A stretch of 64,000 nt of DNA, taken from contig JAOASM010000050.1 in NCBI GenBank assembly GCA_030158665.1, forward strand, positions 62,001-126,000. The letters run 5' to 3'. The stretch comes from Sediminibacterium sp. GTDB lineage: Bacteria; Bacteroidota; Bacteroidia; Chitinophagales; Chitinophagaceae. Under the pieces are notes generated by a model that saw only the letters and a program-made list of their open reading frames with translations, was not told the DNA's origin and searched no databases. Below, in pieces: positions 9,201 through 19,709 of the stretch. The stretch's first letter is position 1, and every line of letters starts with the position of its first letter. The position numbers and the translations under genes are program-made.

Positions 9201-11651
9201 CTATGATTTAGATTCGGCAAATCGAGATTGGCGGTAATAGTACACCCCCCAATAACCTAATCCTAACAGCAATAATGGACCAATTAATAAAACAAGTTGA
9301 ATCCAAAGTCTGTTTTCAGCCACCTTCCCTGGATCTAGACGTCTTAAAACCAAGTTCTTTTTACGCGCTTCCAATAAACTAACTGGCTCATTTAGATAAG
9401 CGATTGCATTTTGAAAAAATACAGGATTCGCAAATTGCACATTTTCATAAGGAATCATACCCATTGGGAGAGGCCCTTTTTGCGCATCCACGAAATTGGT
9501 GATTAAATCCGCATCAGAAAGCACAATCTGCTTAGATGCTTTGTTTCCACTTGTGATAAAAGCTTTGCCAGTAGCCATTTGAACAGAGTCAATCAAGGAT
9601 TGAGTGACCCTGCCTGTAAATGCAGATCTAAACTGTCCTTCTAGTAAAACCGCAACTGGAATATGTTGTTTTATAAAGCTTGCTAATTCGCCTTCTTGCT
9701 GACCACTATTCAATTGGATCATCGTTGGACTATTGATGATCCTACTTGTAGTATCTGTCGTTAATAGAATCGTTTTTGTAATGCCAATCGCGCGTACCGT
9801 ATCCAAGCTTGCAGGAAAAGCAGTAAGCACTCTGTCCATATTTTGCACCATCGGATGTGCTGATCCTGCTTGTGCAAAAGGATAGTAAGGCCATGGCACT
9901 CTTTGGATTGTTGGGGATCCTGCTGCATCTACACCAACTACCATCGGCAACTTGGCGCAATTCAAGTCTTGAACTAAATTGGGATTCACCCTTACGCCAT
10001 ATTTAAACAACTGCGCTTCCAAACCAAGTCCACGATCAAATGCAAGGTATTCGCCCGCTGTATTGCGCAAGCTATCATACTCAGCAAACAAGGGATCCAA
10101 GGCCCAAATCACATTCCCTCCAGAAAGGATAAACTGATCAATTTTCAATTGATCCAATTCTGTAAACCGTTGAGTGGGCTTTACAATTAAAAGGGTGTTT
10201 ATTTTAGCCGCATCAGGAAATCCTTTTTTTAAATCAAAAACACCAAGATTGTATTGATTTTTGATGGATTGCCCCAAATCATTCACCGTGTAATCCAATG
10301 GTTCTCCATTCCCTACCAAGTAAGCAATGCTTGGACGTGTCGTTCTATTTAATAAGTAAATAGATTGTACGATTTTATATTCCAAAAGTGCTTCAGCAGC
10401 GTTGAAACTCGCTTCTACATCTACTTCGGGCAACTCCTTTATGATATTGTATGGCTTAAAAAATTGTTTGCTACTCCTTAAATCAATAGCGATAGGCTTT
10501 TGCCCTTCCACTTCGATTAATATACCTGGCACCAATAGTTGATCTAATTTTTTATCTGTGATGGTGGCTGTATTTTGAAAACGATCTATAGGTAACCCTT
10601 GCTTTTGCAAACTGTCATAAAAAGTCATTAAGGCGCTGTCTTTGAACAACTCGCCTGGCACTGTTTGCTCCCAATTAATCCATGTTGGATTGAGTTGTTG
10701 TAATTTATCAAGCAACTGTGTTGTGGCTAGTTCTAGCTTTTTATAATGTGCCGGCAATTCACCTCCTAGATATAAATGTATTTTAACTGGTTGATTGACC
10801 TCTTGAATCAATGTTTTAGATTGGCTACTTAAGGTATAGCGCTGGTCTTTGGTTAAATCTATTTGTAATGGATACACATGACTTAGGTAATTCAATAAAA
10901 GTAGTACAAACAATACCCAGCTATACTTGAACTTTCCCGACAACTGCTCAATAGCACCTAAGCCAAATAATATGATGATGGTTTTAAAATACAAGATGTC
11001 GGGTAAACCAACTGCTCCCTTATTTAAATTTTGATAATGTGCCGAAAGCCCTAATTGACGAATATAATAATCGTAACCGTTTTGAAAAAAGTTCAACTCC
11101 GAAATCCAATCAAACCCTTTATATAAGAAAATACAGATAAATACAGAAGCCAATAAAGCAATTATAGCTTGTTTAGTTGTACTACTTATAAAAATACCCA
11201 CTGCCACATACACCGCAGCTAGCGCAAGTAAACCAATATAAGCCCCAATGGTTGCACCCCAGTCAATGCCCCCCTCGGCACTTAGACCATTCAATACCAT
11301 CGCATAAAAAAATGTGGGAAGAATCGCTGCAACCGTGATGGAGATAAGCCCCAAATACTTTCCCATCAAAATGGACCTTGTGGTAATTGGGAGACTCTTT
11401 AAAATTTCATAAGTGCCTTGTTGATACTCTTGGGAGAAACTCCTCATTGTAATTGCAGGTATCAATAAAATTAATATCCATGGCGCAAAGTCAAAGTACA
11501 CTTGCAGGCTGGTGTAGCCAAAATCTAACACATTGAAATTAGGAAGCACAAATAGCATCACCCCATTCACCAGTAAATAAAAACTGATAATCAGATAGCC
11601 AGATAAGCTTCCGAAATAATGTGCCCACTCTTTTTTACATATTGCCCACAT
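9201..11651 (-). CDS. Fused gliding-motility ABC components: GldF-like ABC-2 permease plus GldG-like auxiliary domain
   Basis: N-terminus resembles GldF (KKEWAHYFGSLSGYLIISFYLL...FSQEYQQGTYEILKSLPIT); C-terminus resembles GldG (DLTKDQRYTLS..., C-terminal TM); single uninterrupted 816-aa ORF. Confidence 0.87.
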   Translation of the reverse strand: MWAICKKEWAHYFGSLSGYLIISFYLLVNGVMLFVLPNFNVLDFGYTSLQVYFDFAPWILILLIPAITMRSFSQEYQQGTYEILKSLPITTRSILMGKYLGLISITVAAILPTFFYAMVLNGLSAEGGIDWGATIGAYIGLLALAAVYVAVGIFISSTTKQAIIALLASVFICIFLYKGFDWISELNFFQNGYDYYIRQLGLSAHYQNLNKGAVGLPDILYFKTIIILFGLGAIEQLSGKFKYSWVLFVLLLLNYLSHVYPLQIDLTKDQRYTLSSQSKTLIQEVNQPVKIHLYLGGELPAHYKKLELATTQLLDKLQQLNPTWINWEQTVPGELFKDSALMTFYDSLQKQGLPIDRFQNTATITDKKLDQLLVPGILIEVEGQKPIAIDLRSSKQFFKPYNIIKELPEVDVEASFNAAEALLEYKIVQSIYLLNRTTRPSIAYLVGNGEPLDYTVNDLGQSIKNQYNLGVFDLKKGFPDAAKINTLLIVKPTQRFTELDQLKIDQFILSGGNVIWALDPLFAEYDSLRNTAGEYLAFDRGLGLEAQLFKYGVRVNPNLVQDLNCAKLPMVVGVDAAGSPTIQRVPWPYYPFAQAGSAHPMVQNMDRVLTAFPASLDTVRAIGITKTILLTTDTTSRIINSPTMIQLNSGQQEGELASFIKQHIPVAVLLEGQFRSAFTGRVTQSLIDSVQMATGKAFITSGNKASKQIVLSDADLITNFVDAQKGPLPMGMIPYENVQFANPVFFQNAIAYLNEPVSLLEARKKNLVLRRLDPGKVAENRLWIQLVLLIGPLLLLGLGYWGVYYYRQSRFAESKS

Positions 11652-11664
11652 GCCTCAAAGCTAC

Positions 11665-11691
11665 AAAAAAGCCCCCGAGTTTCGGGGGCTT
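11665..11691 (-). terminator. Rho-independent terminator after the isc genes
   Basis: AAAAAAGCCCCCGAGTTTCGGGGGCTT; T-run on the minus strand. Confidence 0.85.
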
Positions 11692-11712
11692 GTACCTATT
11701 CTTTAATGGAAA

Positions 11713-12066
11713 CTACACTGCAAAACTCTCACCACATCCACAACTTCTACTTGCATTGGGGTTGTTAAAGTAAAACCCTTTTCCATTTAATCCATCTGAA
11801 AATTCTAGCTCTGTATTGACTAAGTATAAAAAGCTTTTTAGATCTGTTACAATCTTTACGCCATTGTCTTCAAATACTTGATCCATTGGCTTAATCTCAT
11901 TATCAAAATCTAGCTTATAACTTAATCCAGAGCAGCCTCCGCCCACGACACCTACTCTTAAGAAATAACTAGGGTCTTCTGCAACACCAGCATCCAGCAT
12001 AAGTTGTTTCACTTTTGCTTTCGCCTTTTCGCTGACATAAATTGTATTTTCTGCTACTTCGCTCAT
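11713..12066 (-). CDS. iscA: A-type iron-sulfur cluster assembly protein (IscA/HesB family)
   Basis: VGGGCSGLSYKLDFDNE ... SCGCGESF. Confidence 0.93.
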   Translation of the reverse strand: MSEVAENTIYVSEKAKAKVKQLMLDAGVAEDPSYFLRVGVVGGGCSGLSYKLDFDNEIKPMDQVFEDNGVKIVTDLKSFLYLVNTELEFSDGLNGKGFYFNNPNASRSCGCGESFAV

Positions 12067-12074
12067 GTTGTCAA

Positions 12075-12491
12075 TTAGTGAATACGCTCTTCAAATACCA
12101 ATTGCTCTAAACCATTTTTTGCACGGTAGTCATTGATCGCTGCCTTGATTGCATCTTCTGCTAATACTGAACAGTGAATCTTCACTGGAGGCAAATTTAA
12201 TTCTTCTACTAAATCCATGTTGTCGATTTTAACTGCTTCGTCAACTGATTTACCCTTTAACCACTCTGTAGCTAAAGAAGAAGAAGCGATTGCAGAACCA
12301 CAACCAAATGTTTTGAATTTTGCGTCTGTGATGATACCTGTAGCATCATCTACTTGAATTTGCAAACGCATTACGTCACCGCATTCTGGTGCTCCTACTA
12401 AACCAGTACCAACTGTTTTAGAGGCTTTATCTAATGTTCCTACATTTTTAGGATTAGAATAATGATCGATTACTTTATCTGAATATGCCAT
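12075..12491 (-). CDS. iscU: Iron-sulfur cluster scaffold protein IscU
   Basis: GAPECGDVMRLQI, FGCGSAIASSS, PPVKIHCSVLAEDAI. Confidence 0.96.
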   Translation of the reverse strand: MAYSDKVIDHYSNPKNVGTLDKASKTVGTGLVGAPECGDVMRLQIQVDDATGIITDAKFKTFGCGSAIASSSLATEWLKGKSVDEAVKIDNMDLVEELNLPPVKIHCSVLAEDAIKAAINDYRAKNGLEQLVFEERIH

Positions 12492-12547
12492 GATTGTAAA
12501 TTTTTAATTGTTAATTATTTTTGTTGCCCCAATTGGCGACCCCTTTC

Positions 12548-13765
12548 CTAGTGATGCGCCCATTGAATTGAATCAATATCGATTCCTTCTTTGAACATTT
12601 CCCATAAAGGACTCATCTCTCTTAATTTCAACACAGTATCAGTTACCGCCTTGATTGTAAAATCGATTTGTTCTTCTGTAGTATATCTTCCTAAGCCAAA
12701 ACGCAATGAGCTATGTGCTAAATCATCTCCTAATCCTAAAGCCTTCAATACATAGCTAGGCTCTAATGAAGCAGATGTACAAGCCGAACCAGAAGACAAT
12801 GCGATGTCTTGGTTAAAGCCCATCATCAAACCTTCGCCTTCTACATATTTGAAAGAAATATTGCTTACATGTGGTAAACGATGCGCTGGATTTCCATTCA
12901 CATATGACTCATCGATTTGCTTTAAAGCATTTTCTAATTTGTCTCTTAATTTAGAAATACGCTCTGTATCAGAAGCCATTTCTAATCTTGCTAATTCACA
13001 TGCTTTACCAAAACCAACAATACCTGGTACGTTTAAAGTTCCACTACGCATGCCTCTCTCGTGCCCACCACCATCTACTTGTGCAGTTACTTTTACTCTC
13101 GGATTTTTACGGCGTACATACAAAGCACCAACACCTTTAGGTCCGTACATTTTATGCGCAGTAAAAGCCATCAAATCAATACCATCTGCATTTACATCAA
13201 CAGGGATTTTACCTACTGCTTGTACTGCATCTGTAAAGAACAATGCACCATGCTTTTTAGCAATCGCACTAATTTCTTTCACTGGTTGTATTACTCCAAT
13301 TTCGTTATTAGCATACATAATCGCTACTAAAATTGTAGTAGGTCTCATTGCAGCTTCTAATTCCTTCAAGTCTATTAAGCCATCAGGTTGAACTTCTAAA
13401 TAAGTTACTTCGGCACCTAATTTTTCTAAATGCTTACAAGTATCTAGAACAGCTTTGTGTTCTGTAGTACATGTGATAATATGGTTCCCTTTGCTTGCGT
13501 ACATTTCGTACACCCCCTTGATACCTAAGTTATCGCCTTCAGTTGCACCCGAAGTAAAAATGATCTCTTTTGGGTCTGCACCAATTAATTGAGCGATTTG
13601 CTCACGTGCATAATCTACTGCCTCCTCTGCATGCCATCCGAAAGAATGGTTTCTGCTAGCAGCATTTCCAAAATTTTCGGTGAAATAAGGAATCATTGCC
13701 TCTAAAACCCTAGGATCCATCGGGGTAGTTGCATTATGGTCAAGATAAATTGGTAATTTTAACAT
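12548..13765 (-). CDS. iscS: Cysteine desulfurase IscS
   Basis: [32 protein letters not shown] (PLP Lys), [10 protein letters not shown]. Confidence 0.96.
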   Translation of the reverse strand: MLKLPIYLDHNATTPMDPRVLEAMIPYFTENFGNAASRNHSFGWHAEEAVDYAREQIAQLIGADPKEIIFTSGATEGDNLGIKGVYEMYASKGNHIITCTTEHKAVLDTCKHLEKLGAEVTYLEVQPDGLIDLKELEAAMRPTTILVAIMYANNEIGVIQPVKEISAIAKKHGALFFTDAVQAVGKIPVDVNADGIDLMAFTAHKMYGPKGVGALYVRRKNPRVKVTAQVDGGGHERGMRSGTLNVPGIVGFGKACELARLEMASDTERISKLRDKLENALKQIDESYVNGNPAHRLPHVSNISFKYVEGEGLMMGFNQDIALSSGSACTSASLEPSYVLKALGLGDDLAHSSLRFGLGRYTTEEQIDFTIKAVTDTVLKLREMSPLWEMFKEGIDIDSIQWAHH

Positions 13766-13876
13766 AGTTCTATTTTATATTTGTCTAAGACCACAAAGTT
13801 AAAGATTGAACAGCAATATGTAGGATTTCGTTAGCTTTAGGCCGCAATTTTTTCCCAATTCGTAAAACAAGCTCAG

Positions 13877-14281
13877 ATGGATTATAAGGTGGACCATATT
13901 GGCATTGCAGTGAATAGCTTGAAAACAAGTATTCCGCTCTACGAACGCTTGCTTGATAGTAAATGTTACAAAACCGAACAAGTGTCGGGCGAACAAGTTG
14001 ACACGGCGTTTTTTTTACAAAATGGCGCTAAAATCGAGTTATTAGAAAGCCTGGATCCAAATGGGGTGATAGCTAAATTCATTGCAAAAAAAGGGGAAGG
14101 ATTACACCATATTGCTTTTGAAGTACCTGATATTCAAGCAGAAATGGAAAGATTGAAAAACGAAGGCTTCACCTTACTCAACGAAGCGCCAAAATTGGGT
14201 GCCGATAATAAATGGGTGTGTTTTGTCCATCCAAGAGATACTAATGGCGTCTTGATTGAACTATGCCAGACAAAGGCTTAA
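13877..14281 (+). CDS. mce: Methylmalonyl-CoA epimerase (VOC superfamily)
   Basis: DHIGIAVNSLKTSIPLYE, GEGLHHIAFEVPDI, GVLIELCQ. Confidence 0.92.
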   Translation: MDYKVDHIGIAVNSLKTSIPLYERLLDSKCYKTEQVSGEQVDTAFFLQNGAKIELLESLDPNGVIAKFIAKKGEGLHHIAFEVPDIQAEMERLKNEGFTLLNEAPKLGADNKWVCFVHPRDTNGVLIELCQTKA

Positions 14282-14286
14282 GTTCA

Positions 14287-14997
14287 CTATGTAATTTGCA
14301 ATATTTCGATGGCTTTTTGTGCTGCAATTTGACTTGCATCTTTCTTTGTAAATCCTTTTTGCGAAGTAATGACTTCTCCATCTATCACAATATCAATGGT
14401 GAACAACCTGCGTCTTCCTTCCAGTTTTTCATCTGCTAAGACAAAATCAATTTGCTTGCCTTGCTTCAATGCCCAGCCGATGATTTTATTTTTGATGTTG
14501 ATATCTATTTGCTCTAATTCATCCATGAACAAATAAGGTTGAATCATTTTTTGGATGATCCATTTTTTTGTAAAGTTGTATTGCTTGTCAAGATAAATGG
14601 CGCCCACTAAGGCTTCTAGGGTATTGCCAAATATTTGACTGCTCTTTAATCCGCCATCTAATTTATTGAAACGTGTCATTTTCTTCAACCCCATTTGAAT
14701 GGCAATATGATTCAACTGTTGTCTATTAACCATCTTACTTCGCATCTCGGTCAAAAATCCTTCACCTTTGTAAGGATACTTTTTAAATAGATACTCTGCT
14801 ACTACAGAACTGATGATTGCATCTCCTAAAAACTCCATTCTTTCATTGTTCTCAGAAGGGTTGTCTTTAATAGATCGATGATTCAATGCCGTATGAAATA
14901 GCACCATCTTTGTCGTACGATAGCCAATAAGCATGTACACACTTTTCTCGAATTCAGATTTTCTAAAAGAAAAAATTAGATGGTATAAGCGTTTCAC
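14287..14997 (-). CDS. rnc: Ribonuclease III
   Basis: NERMEFLGDAIISSVVAEYLF, EALVGAIYLD, C-terminal dsRBD. Confidence 0.94.
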   Translation of the reverse strand: MKRLYHLIFSFRKSEFEKSVYMLIGYRTTKMVLFHTALNHRSIKDNPSENNERMEFLGDAIISSVVAEYLFKKYPYKGEGFLTEMRSKMVNRQQLNHIAIQMGLKKMTRFNKLDGGLKSSQIFGNTLEALVGAIYLDKQYNFTKKWIIQKMIQPYLFMDELEQIDINIKNKIIGWALKQGKQIDFVLADEKLEGRRRLFTIDIVIDGEVITSQKGFTKKDASQIAAQKAIEILQIT

Positions 14998-15008
14998 TTT
15001 AGGCTTTG

Positions 15009-16262
15009 TTAAGCTTTGTATTTCTTAACAATCACGCATGCATTGTGACCACCAAAACCAAATGTGTTACTTAATGCAGCATTCACAACACGCTTTTCTG
15101 CTTTATTGAAAGTGAAATTTAAGCGTGGATCCAAATCTGGATCATCTGTAAAGTGATTGATGGTTGGCGGAATAATATCGTGTATAACTGTTTGAATACA
15201 AGCGATCGCCTCTATCACCCCAGCTGCTCCTAAGCAATGACCAGTCATTGACTTAGTGGAGCTAATATTTAAATTGTATGCATGTTCTCCAAACACTTCG
15301 GTAATTGCTTTTGCTTCGGCAATATCACCTAAAGGCGTTGAAGTACCATGTGTATTAATATAGTCGATTTCATTGGCCTGCATGCCCGCATCTCTCAATG
15401 CAGCATTCATTACGTTTCTTGCACCCAATCCTTCTGGATGCGGTGCCGTTAAATGATAGGCATCTGCTGTAGCACCACCTCCTACTACTTCACAATATAT
15501 TTTTGCACCACGACGAATCGCATGTTCTAATTCTTCTAATACCAACACACCACTTGCCTCACCCATGATAAAACCATCACGGTCTTTATCATAAGGACGG
15601 CTTGCTGTTTTTGGATCTTCATTGCGCTCGCTCATTGCCTTCATCGCATTGAATCCGCCCATGCCTGCAACACCTATCACCGCTTCTGATCCGCCGGTAA
15701 TAATGATATCTGCCTTACCTAGTTTTAAATTGTCCATTGCAGAAATAATGGCGTTTGTACTTGACGCACATGCACTAACCACTGCATAGTTTGGCCCTCT
15801 AAAGCCATGTTTCATTGAGATTTGTCCAGCTGCAATATCCAAAATCATTTTAGGAATAAAGAAGGGATTGAATCTTGGTGTACCATCTCCATTTACAAAA
15901 TTGGTCACCTCTTCCGTAAAAGTGGTTAAGCCTCCAATTCCACTCGCAAAAATAACACCCACCCTATCATGGTCCACATTGTCTTTTGTAATACCAGCAT
16001 CTAACACCGCCTGATCACTAGCAACCAAAGCTATCTGTGCAAAACGGTCTAGCTTTCTAGCTTCTTTACGATCCATAAACTCTGTAGGATCAAAGCCTTT
16101 GATCTCACATGCAAATCTTGTCTTAAACTTTGACGCATCAAATTGCGTAATCATGTCTGCACCAGAAACTCCATTGATTAAATTGTTCCAATAAGTTTCT
16201 ACATTATTCCCTATAGGAGTAAGGGCACCGATACCTGTAACTACAATACGTCTAGCTTGCAT
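15009..16262 (-). CDS. fabF: Beta-ketoacyl-ACP synthase II
   Basis: VVSACASSTNAI, NTHGTSTPLGD, KSMTGHCLGAAG. Confidence 0.97.
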   Translation of the reverse strand: MQARRIVVTGIGALTPIGNNVETYWNNLINGVSGADMITQFDASKFKTRFACEIKGFDPTEFMDRKEARKLDRFAQIALVASDQAVLDAGITKDNVDHDRVGVIFASGIGGLTTFTEEVTNFVNGDGTPRFNPFFIPKMILDIAAGQISMKHGFRGPNYAVVSACASSTNAIISAMDNLKLGKADIIITGGSEAVIGVAGMGGFNAMKAMSERNEDPKTASRPYDKDRDGFIMGEASGVLVLEELEHAIRRGAKIYCEVVGGGATADAYHLTAPHPEGLGARNVMNAALRDAGMQANEIDYINTHGTSTPLGDIAEAKAITEVFGEHAYNLNISSTKSMTGHCLGAAGVIEAIACIQTVIHDIIPPTINHFTDDPDLDPRLNFTFNKAEKRVVNAALSNTFGFGGHNACVIVKKYKA

Positions 16263-16359
16263 GTGAAATGTTTTTAAAATAAGAATCCGCCTTTAAAGCA
16301 AGGCTCAAAAAGGCGGATTAAATATGCCGAAGGTTCAGCTTCTAAAATAATAGTAAATA

Positions 16360-16596
16360 TTATTTTGCGTGCTCTTCTAAATAAGCAACAGCTTGACCAA
16401 CAGTAGTAATAGTTTCTGCTTGTTCGTCTGGAATAGAAATGTTGAACTCCTTTTCGAATTCCATGATTAATTCCACTGTGTCTAATGAATCCGCGCCCAA
16501 ATCATTTGTGAATGAAGCCTCGTTAGTAACTTCTGCTTCATCAACGCCTAATTTGTCAACGATAATTTTTTTAACTCTAGTTGCGATGTCTGACAT
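16360..16596 (-). CDS. acpP: Acyl carrier protein
   Basis: [15 protein letters not shown] phosphopantetheine site; likely start MSDIATR (the ORF track start is further upstream at 16623). Confidence 0.95.
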   Translation of the reverse strand: MSDIATRVKKIIVDKLGVDEAEVTNEASFTNDLGADSLDTVELIMEFEKEFNISIPDEQAETITTVGQAVAYLEEHAK

Positions 16597-16759
16597 TGTA
16601 AAAGGTTTTTGTTTACGCGGCAAAAATATACTTTTTGTTAAAATACCAATAGTTTATTTGCTTTTTTGTTTTCACATTTTATAATCTTCTGCAATAACTC
16701 CATTTTTAGACCTGTTTAAGGCCGAAATGAGCATAAAATGCTAACAATTGCTAATTTTT

Positions 16760-17215
16760 TTAAAAATAGCTCCTGATTAATTGTTGGTCTTCGTAGGTAA
16801 AATGAGCTTTAGGGAGGATGAAAAAGGACTTTGGGGCAAAATAGACATGAAAAAACAATGGGCTTTCAAAAAAACGAGTCACTTCGGACCAAGCCCATTC
16901 TGCCCTTCCATTCTCCGATTCTAAACTAGCCCCGGTGGTGTTAAAATTAAACACCCAGTCTTGTTTGAAAAGTAAAGTTCTTCTATAAAACAACCAGGGC
17001 AAGAGATACCAAAAAAACACCATCAACACAATCCACAACAAAGAACCCAACAAAAATAGCTCGGGCCTGATTTTTTTATAGAACAATAGGACTGCTGTGA
17101 TAATGGCATATACATTCACGAATAACATCAACCCCTTGATTTCAGATTGCTTAATAAAATGGTATCGAAGGCCCTGAATAACTTGGGATTTTTGATATTG
17201 AATTTGAATAGACAT
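16760..17215 (-). CDS. YcxB-like membrane protein
   Basis: Two TM segments followed by a YcxB-type C-terminal domain (GRAEWAWSEVTRFFESPLFFHVYFAPKSFFILPK). Confidence 0.65.
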   Translation of the reverse strand: MSIQIQYQKSQVIQGLRYHFIKQSEIKGLMLFVNVYAIITAVLLFYKKIRPELFLLGSLLWIVLMVFFWYLLPWLFYRRTLLFKQDWVFNFNTTGASLESENGRAEWAWSEVTRFFESPLFFHVYFAPKSFFILPKAHFTYEDQQLIRSYF

Positions 17216-17249
17216 ATGCTAAATGTACAGATTGATTGCAAAGATACAA

Positions 17250-17267
17250 AGCGCAAAGGTTTGCGCT
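17250..17267. promoter_or_regulatory. Putative LacI-family operator AGCGCAAAGGTTTGCGCT upstream of the sucrose operon
   Basis: 18-bp dyad with 8-bp perfect arms; its core GCAAAGGTTTGC differs by one base from the palindrome upstream of lacI at 37527. Confidence 0.65.
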
Positions 17268-17366
17268 AAAAAAATAGTCACTAAATATTGAATAAAGCAT
17301 CCACAAAATTTAGGCAAAATGACAAAATCACTATATTTAGAAAACGCATTGCTTAAATCAAATACT

Positions 17367-18704
17367 ATGTCTTTTAAACCAAGGTTGTCCTTTTCACAGA
17401 TCATCAACATGAATGTTGGTTTTTTTGGTATTCAATATAGTTTCGGATTGCAACAGTCCGCTGTGAACCCCATTTATGATATGTTGGGAGCAAGTCCAGA
17501 TCAGATTCCGCTGCTAAACCTCGCCGGCCCAATGACAGGCTTGTTAATTCAGCCCATCATTGGTGCGATGAGTGACAAAACCTGGTCGCCAAGATTTGGG
17601 AGACGTAAGCCCTATTTTTTAATCGGCGCCTTACTATGTAGTATTTGCCTATTCCTATATCCATTCAGCAGCGCCTTGTGGATGGCTGTAGGATTATTAT
17701 GGGTATTAGATGCAGCCAATAATACTGCCATGGAACCTTACAGAGCATTTATAGCTGATAAATTGCCCGGTGAACAACATGCTTCTGGCTTTTTAACCCA
17801 AAGTTTTTTTACTGGCTTAGGGATTACCCTTGCCAATATTTCTTTATACTTTTTCAGGGAACATATTCCAGGAACATTCGGCAGCTTACCCTATTGGGTA
17901 TATGCCTCTTTCTTTCTTGGTAGTATCTGTTCCATAGCTACTGTAGGGTGGTCTGTTTTTAAAACACCCGAGATCCCCCCAACTGCCGAAGAGCTTGCTG
18001 CATTAAAAGCAGAAAAAATAAATGCATTCACTCCCTTTAAAGAAATTGGTTCTGCAATTGTTGATATGCCTAAAGTCATGTGGCAGTTAGCACTGGTCTA
18101 TTTATTTCAGTGGTATGCACTTTTTTGTTATTGGCAAAACGCATCCAAGAGTATTGCAAAATCTGTTTGGAACACCACTGTATATCAAAACAATCCTGCG
18201 TATGAAGATGCTGTGGCTTGGTCGGGTTTAGTAAATGGTTGGTATAATATCGTGACTTTTTTATCTGCCTTCTTTTTACTTTGGTTAGCAAAAAAAATAA
18301 GCCCGAAAATGATTCATGTGATTTGCTTGATCATGGCAGCGGCTGGCTTGTTGATATTCCCTCATATCACCGATAAAAATTTATTATTTATTCCGATGGC
18401 TGGATTTGGAATCGCATGGGCAAGTATGATGGGCATCCCTTATTTATTGGTTGTGCACAAAATTCCAAAAGAGCGATATGGCGTATACATGGGCATCATT
18501 AATATGATGATCGTAATTCCTATGTTATTTCAGACAACTACCTTTGGATATATTTTAAAACATTTTCTTGACAACGACCCAGGTAAAGCAATTAGTTTTG
18601 CTGGCGTTTTATTATTGCTTGCCGCATGCGCTACCTTATTGATCCAAGGCTCTGGTGTAAGAGAAAATAAAGACGAAGCCATGCCATACAATGGAGGACA
18701 TTAA
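17367..18704 (+). CDS. MFS sugar permease (SLC45/sucrose-maltose transporter type)
   Basis: LSFSQIINMNVGFFGIQYSFGLQQSAVNPIYDMLGA, GAMSDKTWSPRFGRRKPYFLIGA; ORF extends upstream to 17319. Confidence 0.88.
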   Translation: MSFKPRLSFSQIINMNVGFFGIQYSFGLQQSAVNPIYDMLGASPDQIPLLNLAGPMTGLLIQPIIGAMSDKTWSPRFGRRKPYFLIGALLCSICLFLYPFSSALWMAVGLLWVLDAANNTAMEPYRAFIADKLPGEQHASGFLTQSFFTGLGITLANISLYFFREHIPGTFGSLPYWVYASFFLGSICSIATVGWSVFKTPEIPPTAEELAALKAEKINAFTPFKEIGSAIVDMPKVMWQLALVYLFQWYALFCYWQNASKSIAKSVWNTTVYQNNPAYEDAVAWSGLVNGWYNIVTFLSAFFLLWLAKKISPKMIHVICLIMAAAGLLIFPHITDKNLLFIPMAGFGIAWASMMGIPYLLVVHKIPKERYGVYMGIINMMIVIPMLFQTTTFGYILKHFLDNDPGKAISFAGVLLLLAACATLLIQGSGVRENKDEAMPYNGGH

Positions 18705-18741
18705 TAAATGACATTATCGCATTGATTTAAATTTAAAGGAT

Positions 18742-19695
18742 ATGAAAGTATTGTGTATTGGAGAGGCTTTGATTGATATGATTTGCACCGACAGAGGAAG
18801 TCGTTTAGCTGACGGTCAAAACTTTTTAAAAAAAGCTGGTGGAGCACCAGCAAATGTTGCTGCTGCCATCGCGGCACTTGGTGGGGAAGTAGATATGGCG
18901 GCTAAAGTGGGCAAGGATCCATTTGGTCAACACTTAATTGATCTACTAAATGAAATGGGGGTGTCTACAAGATGGATTATCCAAGATCCTTCTTCTTTTA
19001 CCACTTTTGCATTTGTCTCCTTAATGGAAGATGGAGAACGTGATTTTTATTTCAACAGAGGTGCAGATGGACAATTGTCTATAGAAGATTTAGCCGGTTT
19101 GAATTTAAACGAATATGATATTGTTCATTTTGGATCAGCAACTGGATTTTTACCTGGACCATTACAAGCCACTTATATTGATTTATTGAATAAAGCGAAA
19201 GCAGCAGGTGCACTAATAAGTTTTGATCCAAATTATAGACATTTATTATTTCCAAACAACACTGCTGAATTTGTAAAACAATCATGGCATTTTATTCAAG
19301 CTTGTGATTTTTTCAAATTGAGTGATGAAGAAGCTATGTTGATCACTGGACTTGATTCGGTTGAATCTGCAGCAGACGCTTTGCGTGCAAAAACAAATGC
19401 GGTATTTGCCATCACCTTAGGAAAGGAAGGCACTTTATTAGCTACTAATAATGGCAATGAAATAATTAGTAGTATACCTATTACACCAGTAGATGCAACA
19501 GGCGCAGGCGATGCATTTGTAGGTGCCGTATTGTATCAATTATTAGGCTCTAAATCGAATGAGCTTCCAGCATTGTCCACAGAAAAATGGCACACAATTA
19601 TTACCAACGCCAATAAAGCCGGCGCAAGAACTTGTGAATACATGGGCGCCATGGAAGCTTTTAAACATTTAAACAATTCTATTTTCAATTCATAA
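18742..19695 (+). CDS. PfkB-family carbohydrate kinase, probable fructokinase
   Basis: GGAPANVAAAIAALGG, DATGAGDAFVGAVLYQL; next to the permease and amylosucrase genes. Confidence 0.9.
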   Translation: MKVLCIGEALIDMICTDRGSRLADGQNFLKKAGGAPANVAAAIAALGGEVDMAAKVGKDPFGQHLIDLLNEMGVSTRWIIQDPSSFTTFAFVSLMEDGERDFYFNRGADGQLSIEDLAGLNLNEYDIVHFGSATGFLPGPLQATYIDLLNKAKAAGALISFDPNYRHLLFPNNTAEFVKQSWHFIQACDFFKLSDEEAMLITGLDSVESAADALRAKTNAVFAITLGKEGTLLATNNGNEIISSIPITPVDATGAGDAFVGAVLYQLLGSKSNELPALSTEKWHTIITNANKAGARTCEYMGAMEAFKHLNNSIFNS

Positions 19696-19709
19696 ATAGC
19701 AAGTGCACT

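Noticed and set aside
12804-13391. Plus-strand 195-aa and 89-aa ORFs within iscS
   Set aside because: Antisense to a strongly conserved gene; no family resemblance.
13799-13996. Minus-strand 65-aa ORF overlapping the epimerase start
   Set aside because: Antisense to the conserved mce N-terminus; spurious.
16284-16319. Inverted repeat AATCCGCCTTT...AAAGGCGGATT between acpP and fabF
   Set aside because: Stem is real, but it lacks a T-tract and sits within a likely co-transcribed pair; not called as a terminator or novel element without RNA data.
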